DNA from: Stutzerimonas stutzeri
GTDB lineage: Bacteria; Pseudomonadota; Gammaproteobacteria; Pseudomonadales; Pseudomonadaceae
NCBI RefSeq assembly: GCF_013522825.1
Contig: NZ_JAAMQZ010000028.1
Location: 1 to 64,000, forward strand
Length of the DNA: 64,000 bases
Reading direction: 5' to 3'
Shown here piece by piece: positions 39,331-49,329 of this stretch. A model generated the notes under the pieces. It had not been told where the DNA came from and made no database searches. It saw only the letters and a program-made list of their open reading frames with translations. Each line of letters starts with the position of its first letter. Position 1 is the first letter of the stretch. A program made the position numbers and the translations under genes.

Positions 39331-40326
39331 ATGCCTGAATCACAGTTGGTCGATCCGTTCGGTCGACGCATCACCTATCTGAGACTGTCGGTCACGGATC
39401 GCTGCGACTTCCGCTGCACCTATTGCATGAGCGAGGACATGGTGTTTGCGCCGCGCGCGCAGATTCTGACTCTGGAAGAGCTTTATGCGGTGGCCGATGC
39501 CTTTATCGGCCTGGGTGTCAAACGCATTCGTGTGACCGGCGGCGAGCCGCTGGTGCGCAAGGGGCTGCCTGATCTGCTGGCGCGCCTGGGCGCCCGTGAG
39601 GAGCTGGAAGACCTGGCGATCACCACCAATGGTTCGCAATTGCCGACGCTGGCGCCGATATTGAAAGCCGCTGGCGTCAAGCGGCTGAACATCAGTCTTG
39701 ATTCCCTCAAGCGTGAGCGCTTCGCTGAGCTGACCCGCCGCGACAAGCTCGACCAGGTGCTCGAAGGCATCGACGCTGCACGCCAGGCGGGCTTCCGTCG
39801 GATCAAGATCAACAGCGTGATCCAGAAGGGCCGCAACGACGACGAAGTGCTGGATCTGGTGAATTTCGTTGTCGAGCGCGGGCTGGACATCAGCTTTATC
39901 GAAGAAATGCCCCTGGGAAGCATTTCCAGCCATCAGCGCGAGATCACCTTTTGCTCCAGCGACGAAGTGCGCGAGCGTATCGAAGTGGGCCACACGCTGG
40001 TGCGCAGCAGCCACACCACTGGCGGCCCGTCGCGCTACTGGCAGGTGGCGGGCAGTGAAACCCAGGTGGGCTTCATCTCGCCGCACAGCAACAACTTCTG
40101 CGGCAGCTGCAACCGTGTGCGCGTCACCGCCGAGGGCAAACTGGTGCTTTGCCTCGGGCATGAAGGCGCGCTGGACCTCAAGAGCCTGATGCGCCGTCAT
40201 CCCGGCGACAGCGAACGCCTGCGCCAGGCACTGGTCGATGCGCTGCAGCTCAAGCCGGAAAAGCATGAATTCCGCACCGACGAGCAGGTACAGGTGGTGC
40301 GCTTCATGAGCATGACCGGCGGCTGA
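39331..40326 (+). CDS. moaA: GTP 3',8-cyclase MoaA
   Basis: Radical SAM enzyme opening molybdenum-cofactor synthesis: GTP to cyclic 3',8-dihydro-GTP. 331 residues. N-terminal cluster CDFRCTYC, GGEP motif in RVTGGEPLVRK, C-terminal cluster NFCGSCNRVRVTAEGKLVLC, and the required C-terminal GG tail (MTGG). Start at the ATG after TTGGAGAG; two upstream in-frame ATGs (39232, 39304) lack such a site. Alone here, without other moa genes. Confidence 0.95.
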   Translation: MPESQLVDPFGRRITYLRLSVTDRCDFRCTYCMSEDMVFAPRAQILTLEELYAVADAFIGLGVKRIRVTGGEPLVRKGLPDLLARLGAREELEDLAITTNGSQLPTLAPILKAAGVKRLNISLDSLKRERFAELTRRDKLDQVLEGIDAARQAGFRRIKINSVIQKGRNDDEVLDLVNFVVERGLDISFIEEMPLGSISSHQREITFCSSDEVRERIEVGHTLVRSSHTTGGPSRYWQVAGSETQVGFISPHSNNFCGSCNRVRVTAEGKLVLCLGHEGALDLKSLMRRHPGDSERLRQALVDALQLKPEKHEFRTDEQVQVVRFMSMTGG

Positions 40327-40354
40327 TTCCGTGGCGTCGGGGCGCTGCTGTTTC

Positions 40355-40414
40355 CGTAGGCCTTGGCCGCGAATGGCTTGCATGATCGGGTTCGCGAGCA
40401 TGGCCCGCTCCTAC
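40355..40414. repeat. REP pair between moaA and smc
   Basis: CGTAGGCCTTGGCCGCGAA faces TTCGCGAGCATGGCCCGCTCCTAC. Degenerate left unit, good right unit. Confidence 0.7.
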
Positions 40415-40589
40415 AAGGTAATGGCAAATCTATCCGTGAGACCCTGAGAACCCTTCCTGCAAGACGGCTCGATCAGCGTGATAAACTCCGCCGTTTTCGC
40501 GCTCGCGTCCACTCGATGCCAGGAATTGCGATGCTCACGGCGACCCTGCTTGTTCATCTTCCCGCTGACCGCCACGGATAAGGCCCCGC

Positions 40590-43500
40590 ATGCGTCTGAA
40601 AAGCATCAAACTTGCCGGCTTCAAGTCCTTCGTCGATCCCACCACGGTCAGTTTCCCGAACAACATGTCGGCGGTGGTCGGGCCGAATGGTTGTGGCAAA
40701 TCCAACATCATCGATGCCGTACGCTGGGTGATGGGCGAGAGTTCTGCGAAGAACCTGCGTGGCGAGTCGATGACCGACGTCATCTTCAATGGCTCCAACA
40801 CGCGCAAGCCGGTGACCCAGGCCAGCATCGAGCTGATCTTCGACAACTCCGACGGCAGCCTGACCGGCGAATACGCGGCCTTCGCGGAAATCTCCATCCG
40901 TCGCCGCGTCACCCGTGATTCGCAGAACACCTATTTCCTCAACGGCGTGAAATGCCGTCGTCGCGACATCACCGATATCTTCCTCGGCACGGGCCTGGGG
41001 CCGCGCAGCTACTCGATCATCGAGCAGGGCATGATCTCCAAGCTGATCGAGGCCCGGCCCGAAGACCTGCGCAACTTCATCGAGGAAGCCGCCGGCATCT
41101 CCAAGTACAAGGAGCGCCGCCGCGAAACCGAGAACCGCATCCGCCGCACCCATGAGAACCTGGCGCGCCTGACCGACCTGCGCGAAGAGCTGGAACGCCA
41201 GCTTGAGCGCTTGCATCGCCAGGCGCAGTCGGCGGAGAAGTACCAGCAATACAAGGCCGAAGAGCGTCAGCTCAAGGCACAGCTATCGGCGCTGCGCTGG
41301 CAGACGCTGAACGAGCAGGTCGGCCAGCGCGAGCAGGTGATCGGTGATCAGGACGTAGCCTTCGAGGCGCTGGTGGCCGAGCAGCGCAATGCCGATGCCA
41401 GCATCGAGCGCCTGCGCGATGGCCACCACGAACTGTCCGAACGCTTCAATCAGGTCCAGGGCCGATTTTATTCCGTGGGCGGCGATATCGCGCGGGTCGA
41501 GCAGAGCATCCAGCACGGCCAACAGCGCTTGCGCCAGCTGCAGGACGACCTGCGCGAGGCCGAGCAGGCGCGCCTGGAAACCGAATCCCACCTGGGCCAC
41601 GACCGCACCCTGCTGGCCACCCTCGGCGAAGAGCTGGCGATGCTGGAGCCCGAGCAGGAACTGGCGGGCGCGGCGGCGGAAGAAACCGCCGCGCAGCTGG
41701 AAGAAGCGGAAACCGCCATGCAGCACTGGCAGGAGCAGTGGGAGCGTTTCAACCATCAGAGCGCCGAGCCGCGCCGCGCGTCCGAGGTGCAGCAGTCGCG
41801 TATTCAGCAGCTCGAACAGAGCCTGGAGCGGCTGGCCGAGCGTCAGCGGCGCCTGGAGGATGAGCGCACCTCGCTGGCCAGCGACCCGGAAGATGCCGCG
41901 ATGCTGGAGGTGGGCGAGCAACTGGCCATCAGCGAGCTGAATCTGGAAGAGCTGACCGCCGCCCAGGAACACACTGAACAACAGCTGGAGCAACTGCGCG
42001 AGCAACTGCAGGGCGCCACTCGGGCGCAGCAGCAGGCGCAGGGCGAACTGCAGCGCCTGAATGGCCGCATCACCTCGCTGGAAGCCTTGCAGCAGGCCGC
42101 GCTGGATCCCGGCAAGGGCGTGTCCGAATGGTTGCGTGAGCAACATCTCGATCAGCGCCCGCGACTGGCCGAGGGGCTTCGCGTCGAGCCGGGCTGGGAA
42201 CTGGCGGTCGAAACCGTGCTGGGCGAGGACCTGCAGGCGGTGCTGCTGGACGGCTTCGAGAGCCTCGACATGAGTGGCTTCGAACAGGGTGATTTGCGCC
42301 TGGTCAGTGCGGCGCATGGCGAGCGCGTTGCCGGCTGTCTGCTGGACAAGGTCGAGTCTGCGACGGACCTTTCGCCCTGGCTGGGTCGAGTACGCCCCGT
42401 GGAAACCCTCGACCAGGCACTGGCCGGTCGTGCTGAGCTGGGCGATGGTGAAAGCCTGATCAGCCGTGATGGCTACTGGGTCGGTCGGCATTTTTTGCGA
42501 GTGCGGCGTGCCGCTGAAGCCGAGTCCGGGGTACTGGCGCGCGGACAGGAGCTGGAGCGCCTGCAGGCCGAGCGTGATCAACGTGAAACGGATCTTGAAC
42601 TGCTGGACGAGCGTCTCGACCAGCTGCGCGATGCCCAGCACCAGCAGGAAGAGGAGCGCGAACAGCAGCGCCGCCGTCAGCAGGACGAAGCCCGTCAGCA
42701 GGCCGAGCTCAAGGCGCGCCTCTCGGCCGGTCAGGCCCGACTGGAACAGCTGAATCTGCGTCGTGGCCGTCTCGATGAAGAGCTGATCGAACTGGCCGCG
42801 CAGCGCGTTCTGGAAACCGAACAGCTGGCCGAGGCGCGGCTGCAACTGCAGGACGCCCTCGATGCCATGGCGCTGGACACCGAACGGCGCGAGGTGCTGC
42901 TGGCGAGCCGCGATGGCCTGCGCGAACGGCTTGACCAAGTGCGCCAGGAAGCCCGTCAGCGCAAGGATCAGGCGCATCAACTGGCGGTTCGCGTGGGCTC
43001 GCTCAAGGCTCAGCATGACTCGACGCGCCAGGCGCTTGAACGCCTGGAGCAACAATTCGAGCGTGCCGTGGAGCGTCGCGAGCAGCTCAGCCTGAACCTG
43101 GAAGAGGGCGAGGCGCCGCTGGAGGAGCTGCGCATGAAGCTGGAGGAACTGCTCGAACGGCGCATGGGTGTGGAGGATGAACTCAAGCTGGCCCGGCTGG
43201 CGCTGGAAGACGCTGACCGTGAACTGCGCGAGGCGGAAAAGCGCCGGACCCAGGCCGAACAGCAGGCGCACCTGTTGCGTGGCCAGCTCGAACAGCAACG
43301 CCTGGAATGGCAGGCGCTGGATGTTCGGCGCAAGGCGCTGCAGGATCAACTGCAGGAAGAAGGGTTCGATCTGCATGGCGTGCTCGCGACTCTGCCGGAT
43401 GGCGCGAGCGAGGCGGAGTGGGCAGCGGAGCTGGAGCGTCTGGACACACGCATCCAGCGCCTTGGCCCGATCAATCTGGCGGCCATCGATGAATATCAGC

Positions 43501-44075
43501 AGCAGTCCGAGCGCAAGCGCTATCTGGACGCGCAGGATGCCGATCTCAGCGAGGCGCTGGAAACGCTGGAAAACGTCATCCGCAAGATCGACAGGGAAAC
43601 CCGCAATCGCTTCAAGGAAACCTTCGACCAGATCAATGCCGGCCTGCAGACGCTCTTTCCCAAGGTTTTCGGTGGCGGTAGCGCTTATCTGGAACTTACC
43701 GGGGAAGATTTACTCGATACCGGGGTAGCGATCATGGCGCGTCCACCGGGCAAGAAGAACAGCACCATTCACCTGTTGTCGGGCGGCGAGAAGGCGCTGA
43801 CGGCATTGGCGCTGGTGTTTGCGATCTTCCAGCTCAACCCTGCGCCGTTCTGCATGCTCGATGAAGTGGATGCGCCGCTCGATGACGCCAACGTTGGCCG
43901 CTATGCGCGGCTGGTCAAGGAAATGTCGGAGACCGTGCAATTCATCTACATCACGCACAACAAGATTGCGATGGAAATGGCCGACCAGTTGATGGGCGTG
44001 ACCATGCACGAGCCGGGTTGCTCGCGTCTGGTCGCGGTTGATGTCGAGCAGGCGGTGGCACTGGTGGAAGCATGA
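40590..44075 (+). CDS. smc: Chromosome segregation ATPase Smc
   Basis: Condensin-type ATPase, 1161 residues. Walker A GPNGCGKSN (about 32-40), two long coiled-coil arms (about 170-500 and 650-1000) with the hinge between (PGKGVSEWLREQHLDQ onward), the signature HLLSGGEKALTALAL, and Walker B FCMLDEVDAPLDD. ATG at 40590 is the family start (MRLKSIKLAGFKSFVD). Followed by zipA and ligA on the same strand, as I recall for other Pseudomonas. Confidence 0.97.
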   Translation: MRLKSIKLAGFKSFVDPTTVSFPNNMSAVVGPNGCGKSNIIDAVRWVMGESSAKNLRGESMTDVIFNGSNTRKPVTQASIELIFDNSDGSLTGEYAAFAEISIRRRVTRDSQNTYFLNGVKCRRRDITDIFLGTGLGPRSYSIIEQGMISKLIEARPEDLRNFIEEAAGISKYKERRRETENRIRRTHENLARLTDLREELERQLERLHRQAQSAEKYQQYKAEERQLKAQLSALRWQTLNEQVGQREQVIGDQDVAFEALVAEQRNADASIERLRDGHHELSERFNQVQGRFYSVGGDIARVEQSIQHGQQRLRQLQDDLREAEQARLETESHLGHDRTLLATLGEELAMLEPEQELAGAAAEETAAQLEEAETAMQHWQEQWERFNHQSAEPRRASEVQQSRIQQLEQSLERLAERQRRLEDERTSLASDPEDAAMLEVGEQLAISELNLEELTAAQEHTEQQLEQLREQLQGATRAQQQAQGELQRLNGRITSLEALQQAALDPGKGVSEWLREQHLDQRPRLAEGLRVEPGWELAVETVLGEDLQAVLLDGFESLDMSGFEQGDLRLVSAAHGERVAGCLLDKVESATDLSPWLGRVRPVETLDQALAGRAELGDGESLISRDGYWVGRHFLRVRRAAEAESGVLARGQELERLQAERDQRETDLELLDERLDQLRDAQHQQEEEREQQRRRQQDEARQQAELKARLSAGQARLEQLNLRRGRLDEELIELAAQRVLETEQLAEARLQLQDALDAMALDTERREVLLASRDGLRERLDQVRQEARQRKDQAHQLAVRVGSLKAQHDSTRQALERLEQQFERAVERREQLSLNLEEGEAPLEELRMKLEELLERRMGVEDELKLARLALEDADRELREAEKRRTQAEQQAHLLRGQLEQQRLEWQALDVRRKALQDQLQEEGFDLHGVLATLPDGASEAEWAAELERLDTRIQRLGPINLAAIDEYQQQSERKRYLDAQDADLSEALETLENVIRKIDRETRNRFKETFDQINAGLQTLFPKVFGGGSAYLELTGEDLLDTGVAIMARPPGKKNSTIHLLSGGEKALTALALVFAIFQLNPAPFCMLDEVDAPLDDANVGRYARLVKEMSETVQFIYITHNKIAMEMADQLMGVTMHEPGCSRLVAVDVEQAVALVEA

Positions 44076-44253
44076 AGACGTGCTGCTCTGCCAAGACGGT
44101 GTGTAACGGCAGCTTATAAAAGAGAGGCGGCAGCGGTGCACATCTACCGTTCGTCGTGCTAGTTTAGGGCGCAATTTTTACGATGCGCAGATCGGCCTGT
44201 TCAGCGGCGGTGAATCTGCGTTTTTATCATCGATTTCAGGGGTTTACGCATTA

Positions 44254-45075
44254 ATGGATATCGGTCTGCGCGAGTGGCTGATCGTCATCGGCATCATTGT
44301 CATCGCCGGCATTCTCTTCGATGGCTGGCGGCGGATGCGCGGCAGCAAGGGCAAGTTGAGATTCAAGCTGGACCGCAATATCGCCAATAGCTTCCCCGAT
44401 GATGACGTCACCCATGAAGTGCTCGGTCCTCCGCGCGTCGTCAATCGCGACAGCGAGCCAGCACTGGATGAGGACGATCTGCCATCGATCAGCGCGCGGG
44501 ATAGCGGCAGTCGCCGCACCAGTGAGCCTCAGCAGGGCGACCTGCATTTCCCCAACGAGGAACCGGTTCCAACGCTGCTCAATCCCGTTGCCGACGAAGA
44601 CGACGAAGCGGAAAACAGAGACCCTGAGCAAGAGTTGCCGCCTGTCGAGGAAGTGCTGGTGATCAACGTCATCGCCCGCGATCCTTCCGGTTTCCGTGGT
44701 CCGGCGTTGCTGCAGAACATTCTGGAAAGCGGCCTGCGTTTCGGTGAAATGGATATCTTCCACCGCCACGAAAGCATGGCCGGCAACGGCGAAGTGCTGT
44801 TCTCCATGGCCAATGCGGTCAAGCCCGGCACCTTCGATCTGGACGATATCGATCACTTCACCACGCCTGCCGTGAGCTTCTTCCTCGGTCTGCCAGGCCC
44901 GCGTCATCCGAAACAGGCCTTCGACGTGATGGTCGCCGCGGCGCGTAAATTGTCCGCCGAATTGAACGGCGAGCTGAAAGACGACCAGCGCAGCGTCCTG
45001 ACCGCACAGACCATCGAACACTACCGCCAGCGCATCGTCGAATACGAACGCCGGAAAATGACGGTCAAGCGTTAG
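44254..45075 (+). CDS. zipA: Cell division protein ZipA
   Basis: Membrane anchor that tethers FtsZ. 273 residues. N-terminal helix REWLIVIGIIVIAGILFDGWRR, a charged Pro/Asp/Glu linker (about 45-130), and the C-terminal FtsZ-binding domain (VLVINVIARDPSGFRGPALLQ, FSMANAVKPGTFD). Starts 178 bases after smc. Confidence 0.94.
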   Translation: MDIGLREWLIVIGIIVIAGILFDGWRRMRGSKGKLRFKLDRNIANSFPDDDVTHEVLGPPRVVNRDSEPALDEDDLPSISARDSGSRRTSEPQQGDLHFPNEEPVPTLLNPVADEDDEAENRDPEQELPPVEEVLVINVIARDPSGFRGPALLQNILESGLRFGEMDIFHRHESMAGNGEVLFSMANAVKPGTFDLDDIDHFTTPAVSFFLGLPGPRHPKQAFDVMVAAARKLSAELNGELKDDQRSVLTAQTIEHYRQRIVEYERRKMTVKR

Positions 45076-45109
45076 GTTCCGTGAGGGATTCCATGCGGTG
45101 TGGCTTTTG

Positions 45110-45246
45110 GTAGGAGCGGGCCACGCCCGCGAACAAAGCCCACACCCTGGCGCGGAATCTTTCGCGGGCATGGCCCGCTCCCACGGAAAGCGTTCTCTTG
45201 GCTGGCGACATGGCCGTAGCCCGGATTAGCTGAAGGCGTAATCCGA
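45110..45246. repeat. REP pair plus second hairpin between zipA and ligA
   Basis: 45110-45184: GTAGGAGCGGGCCACGCCCGCGAA facing TTCGCGGGCATGGCCCGCTCCCAC. 45222-45246: CGGATTA...TAATCCG, the same unit as near 4555 and 13194. These fill most of the 227-base gap. Confidence 0.8.
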
Positions 45247-45302
45247 CGTTTCCCGATCGGCTAGAATCCTCACCCTTCATCACTTCGCTACGGCTCCGTC
45301 AT

Positions 45303-47672
45303 ATGCCTTCCGCCCAAACCGCTGCCGAGCGCATCGCCGAACTGCGCAGCGAAATCGATGCCCACAACTACCGCTACTACGTTCTCGATGAGCCCAGCGT
45401 TCCCGACGTCGAATACGACCGCCTGTTCAATGAACTGAAAGTGCTGGAAGCCGAGCATCCGGAGCTGGTGACGCCCGAATCGCCGACTCAGCGTGTTGGC
45501 GGTGAGGCGCTGGCGGCGTTCGGTCAGGTGCGCCATGAGATGCCGATGCTCAGCCTCGGCAATGCCTTCGAGGAACAGCACCTGCTCGACTTCGACCGCC
45601 GCGTTCGTGAAGGGCTGGATCTGCCAGGTGGAGATCTGTTCGGCGATGGTGCAGAGGTCGAATACAGTTGCGAGCCCAAGCTAGATGGTCTGGCGGTGAG
45701 TCTGCTCTACGAGAACGGCCATCTGGTGCGCGGCGCCACTCGCGGTGATGGCAGCACTGGCGAGGACATCAGCGCCAACGTGCGCACGGTGCGCAATATC
45801 CCGCTCAAGCTGCACGGCTCCGGCTGGCCGGCGGTGCTGGAGGTGCGCGGTGAAATCTATATGCCCAGGGCCGGTTTCGAGGCGCTCAATGCACGGCAGC
45901 TGGAAAGCGGTGCCAAGCCCTTCGCCAATCCGCGCAATGCCGCCGCCGGCAGCCTGCGCCAGCTGGACTCGAAGATCACCGCCAGCCGTCCGCTGGAGCT
46001 CTGCGCCTATGGCGTGGGACGTAGTGACGGCAATTTGCCGGATACCCATATCGGCATTCTCAATGCGCTGAAAGGCTGGGGGCTGCCCGTCAGCCGCGAG
46101 CTGAAACTGGCCAAGGGCATTGCCGAATGCCGGGCCTACTACGACGCCATCGCCGAAAAACGCAATGCGCTGCCCTATGAGATCGACGGCGTTGTGTTCA
46201 AGGTCAATTCCGTGGCGCAGCAGCGCGAACTGGGCTTTCGTGCACGCGAACCGCGCTGGGCCATCGCTCACAAGTTTCCGGCACGCGAGGAAATCACCGA
46301 GCTGCTGGGCGTGGAATTCCAGGTCGGTCGCACTGGCGCCATCACGCCCGTGGCGCGGCTCAAGCCGGTGCAGGTGGCGGGCGTCACTGTCTCCAACGCG
46401 ACCCTGCACAACATGGATGAGGTCGCGCGCCTGGGTGTGATGATCGGCGACACCGTGATAGTGCGTCGCGCTGGCGACGTGATTCCACAGATCCTCGGCC
46501 TTATTCCCGAACGCCGCCCAGCGGATGCCCGCGCCGTGCAGGTACCCGAACAATGCCCGGTTTGCGGCTCGGCAGTCGAGCGCACCCAGCTGATCAAGCG
46601 CAGCAAGGGCCGTGAGTCGGTCAGCGAAGGGTCGATCTACCGCTGCGTCGGTCGCCTGGCCTGCCAGGCGCAGCTCAAGCAGGCAATCATCCATTTCGTC
46701 TCGCGCCGCGCACTGGAAATCGACGGCCTGGGCGACAAGATCGTCGAACAGCTGGTAGACAAGGGCCTGGTCAATTCTCCGGCGGACCTCTACTGCCTGA
46801 CCCATGAACAGATCATCGCACTGGAAGGCTTCGCCGAGGTTTCCACACGCAACCTGCTCAAGGCCATCGATGCCAGCCGCAAACCGACGCTCGCGCGTTT
46901 CGTCTATGCGCTGGGCATTCCCGATGTCGGCGAAGAAACCGCCAAGCTGCTGGCGCGCGCCCTGGGCTCGTTGGAGCGTATCGCTCAGGCGTTACCGGAT
47001 GTGCTTGTCTACCTGCCAGAAGTGGGCCTCGAAGTCGCCCACGAAATCTACAGCTTCTTTCAGGATGGGCACAACCGCACGGTGATCGCCCAACTGCGTG
47101 AGCGCGGTGTTGAACTGCAGGAGGAAGGTGAACTGCATCCCGAGTTTGCTGCCTGCGCAACCCTTTCCGGGCTGATCGACAAGCTGAACATTCCCTTTAT
47201 CGCCAGCACCGGCGCGCAACGTCTGGCCGACCGTTTCGGCAGTCTGGAGGCCATCATCGCCGCTGACTGGCTCGATCTGCGCCAGGTCGAACGCTTCACC
47301 GAAAAGGCCGCCCGGTCACTGCGCGATTACTTCGACAATCCTGAAAACGCCACTCGCGCCCGCCTGATCGAGGCGCAACTGCGTGACTTCGGCATGCACT
47401 GGCAAAGCGAGCGCAAGGAAGCCGCAGGCCTGCCACTCGCCGGCCAGACCTGGGTTCTGACCGGCACCCTCGAAACCATGAGCCGTGACGAAGGCAAAGC
47501 CCGCCTTGAAGTGCTGGGTGCCAAGGTCGCCGGCTCCGTATCGGCCAAGACCAGCTGCGTGGTGGCAGGGCCGGGTGCCGGCTCGAAGCTGACCAAGGCC
47601 AATGAGCTGGGGCTGACCGTGCTGGATGAAGAGGCGTTTCTGAAGCGGCTGGCGCAGTTGGAAGGGGGGTAG
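45303..47672 (+). CDS. ligA: NAD+-dependent DNA ligase
   Basis: Seals nicks in replication and repair. 789 residues, longer than the E. coli enzyme but usual for Pseudomonas. Ia domain (HNYRYYVLDEPSVPDVEYD), adenylation lysine K126 in CEPKLDG, OB fold, four-cysteine zinc finger (CPVCGSAVERTQ ... YRCVGRLACQAQ) enlarged by a short insert, HhH repeats, C-terminal BRCT (LAGQTWVLTGTLETMSRDE). Last core gene before the accessory region. Confidence 0.97.
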   Translation: MPSAQTAAERIAELRSEIDAHNYRYYVLDEPSVPDVEYDRLFNELKVLEAEHPELVTPESPTQRVGGEALAAFGQVRHEMPMLSLGNAFEEQHLLDFDRRVREGLDLPGGDLFGDGAEVEYSCEPKLDGLAVSLLYENGHLVRGATRGDGSTGEDISANVRTVRNIPLKLHGSGWPAVLEVRGEIYMPRAGFEALNARQLESGAKPFANPRNAAAGSLRQLDSKITASRPLELCAYGVGRSDGNLPDTHIGILNALKGWGLPVSRELKLAKGIAECRAYYDAIAEKRNALPYEIDGVVFKVNSVAQQRELGFRAREPRWAIAHKFPAREEITELLGVEFQVGRTGAITPVARLKPVQVAGVTVSNATLHNMDEVARLGVMIGDTVIVRRAGDVIPQILGLIPERRPADARAVQVPEQCPVCGSAVERTQLIKRSKGRESVSEGSIYRCVGRLACQAQLKQAIIHFVSRRALEIDGLGDKIVEQLVDKGLVNSPADLYCLTHEQIIALEGFAEVSTRNLLKAIDASRKPTLARFVYALGIPDVGEETAKLLARALGSLERIAQALPDVLVYLPEVGLEVAHEIYSFFQDGHNRTVIAQLRERGVELQEEGELHPEFAACATLSGLIDKLNIPFIASTGAQRLADRFGSLEAIIAADWLDLRQVERFTEKAARSLRDYFDNPENATRARLIEAQLRDFGMHWQSERKEAAGLPLAGQTWVLTGTLETMSRDEGKARLEVLGAKVAGSVSAKTSCVVAGPGAGSKLTKANELGLTVLDEEAFLKRLAQLEGG

Positions 47673-47719
47673 GTGCTGGGGGGAGCCGGCCAGTTCGGCA
47701 ATCGGCTAACGCTTGATAA

Positions 47720-48103
47720 TCAACCTATCCACCGCTGCCTCCGCTCGGCGAGCATGCGTTTGATATAGGGCATGAAGTCCTCATTATTGAAAATATGGCG
47801 GGTAACCCAATGCGCATGCAGAGCCGCATCGCCACGTATACGGACTCCGTAGCGAAGAATTCAGCCCAGCAGAGGCTCACCGACGGTAGCGAGATCAATC
47901 AGGTCAACCGGACGGCCTGTCGCTGAAGCGATCTCCGAAATCAACCGGACCTTGAGTTTCATATCCAGAGGCGCGGCTCCCAGAACGGCAATATCCACGT
48001 CGCTATCCGGTCCGGCAGTGTTGTCGGCGATCAAGCCAAAGACATAGACCAGCTTGATTTCCGGATACTGTGCCAACGCTGCTTCAACTTCGTTGATGGT
48101 CAT
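47720..48103 (-). pseudogene. MNT-type nucleotidyltransferase broken by an in-frame TGA
   Basis: The frame from the ATG at 48103 reads MTINEVEAALAQYPEIKLVY and ends at a TGA (47861-47863) after GEPLLG, 80 residues. The same frame then continues open for about 46 codons (ILRYGVRIRGDAALHAHW, then MPYIKRMLAERRQRW) to a stop at 47720, exactly the C-terminal sequence expected of the family. So one stop codon has split the gene. The catalytic GS motif is also worn (FGLIADNTAGPDSDVD, Leu for Ser). Such proteins normally pair with a HEPN toxin; none is present. Remnant of an MNT/HEPN toxin-antitoxin pair is likely. Confidence 0.8.
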
Positions 48104-48196
48104 AAAAACCTGCTTCGATGACTTGGCCAGCAATGGTACAGAAGCTCTGCAATTAGGAGCGTTTACAGTTGCAAGGGCTTCGGCAGGATTTGTTGT

Positions 48197-48212
48197 CTGG
48201 ATGGATATCCAG
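48197..48212. promoter_or_regulatory. LexA-like palindrome upstream of Rpn nuclease
   Basis: CTGGATGGATATCCAG has the CTG-N10-CAG frame of an SOS box and perfect CTGGAT/ATCCAG arms, 62 bases before the Rpn start. The inner bases are not the AT-rich LexA core, so this is tentative. Confidence 0.25.
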
Positions 48213-48273
48213 TATTTTGGGGTGAATGGAGCTAGCAGAGCCCCGTGTTCGTACAGGCAATCAGGACGCACTT

Positions 48274-49209
48274 ATGACAAGGAAGAACAGTCATGATCAG
48301 AATTTCAAGAACCTCATTCTCGACTATCCTCGCCAGGCCCTGGCTTTCTTCGCTGCCACCGAAGCCGTGGATATCGATGCCTCGACCAGCATCACACCGA
48401 TTCGCCAGGAGCAACTGAAAAAGCGGCTGAGTGATCGTTTCCACGAGCTGGACATACCGCTGCTGGTGGAGTGGCCCGATGGCCGACGTGAAGCGCTGCT
48501 GTTCATCCTCGAAGAGGAAAGTGATCCGGCACGCTTTTCCATCCACCGTCTGGCGCATTACTGCCTGGATCTGGCTGAACTGTGCCAGACACGGCGAGTG
48601 GTTCCGGTAGTGATTTTCCTGAAGGGTAATGAGCGCATTCCTGATCGGCTCGAACTGGGTAGCGAGCGCCACATCTATCTCGGATTCAACTACCTGCGCT
48701 GCCTGCTGGCCTGCACCCCGGCTGCGGATTATCTGCACAGCGACAACCTGGTGGCCCGGCTCAACCTGCCGAACATGCACTGGGCGGCCCGGCACAAAGT
48801 AGATATCTACGATCAGGCCATTCGTGGCCTGCTGAAACTGGAGCCGGACCCTGAGAAACAGCTCAAGTACATCGACTTCATCGACATCTATTCGGCCCTG
48901 GACGACAATGAACGACGTATCTACCGGGATCGCTACCCTCAGGAGGAGCAAGGTATGACTCGACTGACGGAACGCCTGCTGGAGCAGGGCAAGCAGCAGG
49001 GGCTTCATCAAGGCATGCAGCAAGGTATACAACAGGGCATGCAACAGGGTGAGGTGACTGTATTGAGCCGACTGCTGGTGCGCCGCTTCGGCACCTTGAC
49101 GCCCGAGATAGAGCAACGCCTGCAACAGGCGGATACCAAGGAGCTGGAGCGCTGGGCAGAGAACATCCTCGATGCCGAAACCCTTGACGACGTCTTCAGC
49201 CTGCATTGA
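48274..49209 (+). CDS. Rpn-family recombination-promoting nuclease / DUF4351 protein (copy A)
   Basis: 311 residues. N-terminal PD-(D/E)XK-like transposase/nuclease part (about 1-200, HDQNFKNLILDYPRQALAFF at the start, RREALLFILEEESD in the core), a Gln-rich linker LHQGMQQGIQQGMQQG, and a DUF4351 C-terminus (VLSRLLVRRFGTLTPEIEQR). In E. coli Rpn proteins cut DNA and raise RecA-independent recombination. Start ATG at 48274; a longer frame to 48226 is weaker. Fragments of this gene recur at 49629 and 50495. Confidence 0.82.
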   Translation: MTRKNSHDQNFKNLILDYPRQALAFFAATEAVDIDASTSITPIRQEQLKKRLSDRFHELDIPLLVEWPDGRREALLFILEEESDPARFSIHRLAHYCLDLAELCQTRRVVPVVIFLKGNERIPDRLELGSERHIYLGFNYLRCLLACTPAADYLHSDNLVARLNLPNMHWAARHKVDIYDQAIRGLLKLEPDPEKQLKYIDFIDIYSALDDNERRIYRDRYPQEEQGMTRLTERLLEQGKQQGLHQGMQQGIQQGMQQGEVTVLSRLLVRRFGTLTPEIEQRLQQADTKELERWAENILDAETLDDVFSLH

Positions 49210-49329
49210 AAAAGGCCATGTTCCCGCTACCGGCTGCTGAGCGCTCCTGCTTTTTGCAGGCGCGGATTTATCCGCGCGTTTCGTGGCGCTAATGAGCTGA
49301 GGCTTGAAAACCTGCAGGAGGTTGAAACC

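Noticed and set aside
41283..43376. 697-codon open frame opposite smc
   Set aside because: Antisense shadow of the Smc coiled coil; Leu/Gln-rich low-complexity product, no start signal.
47861..48271. Taking the 136-codon frame as an intact short nucleotidyltransferase
   Set aside because: Residues before the ATG at 48103 look non-coding and the family C-terminus continues past the TGA, so it is treated as a pseudogene.
48226..48273. Longer start for Rpn copy A
   Set aside because: The extra 16 residues lack a ribosome site and do not resemble the family N-terminus; ATG at 48274 preferred.
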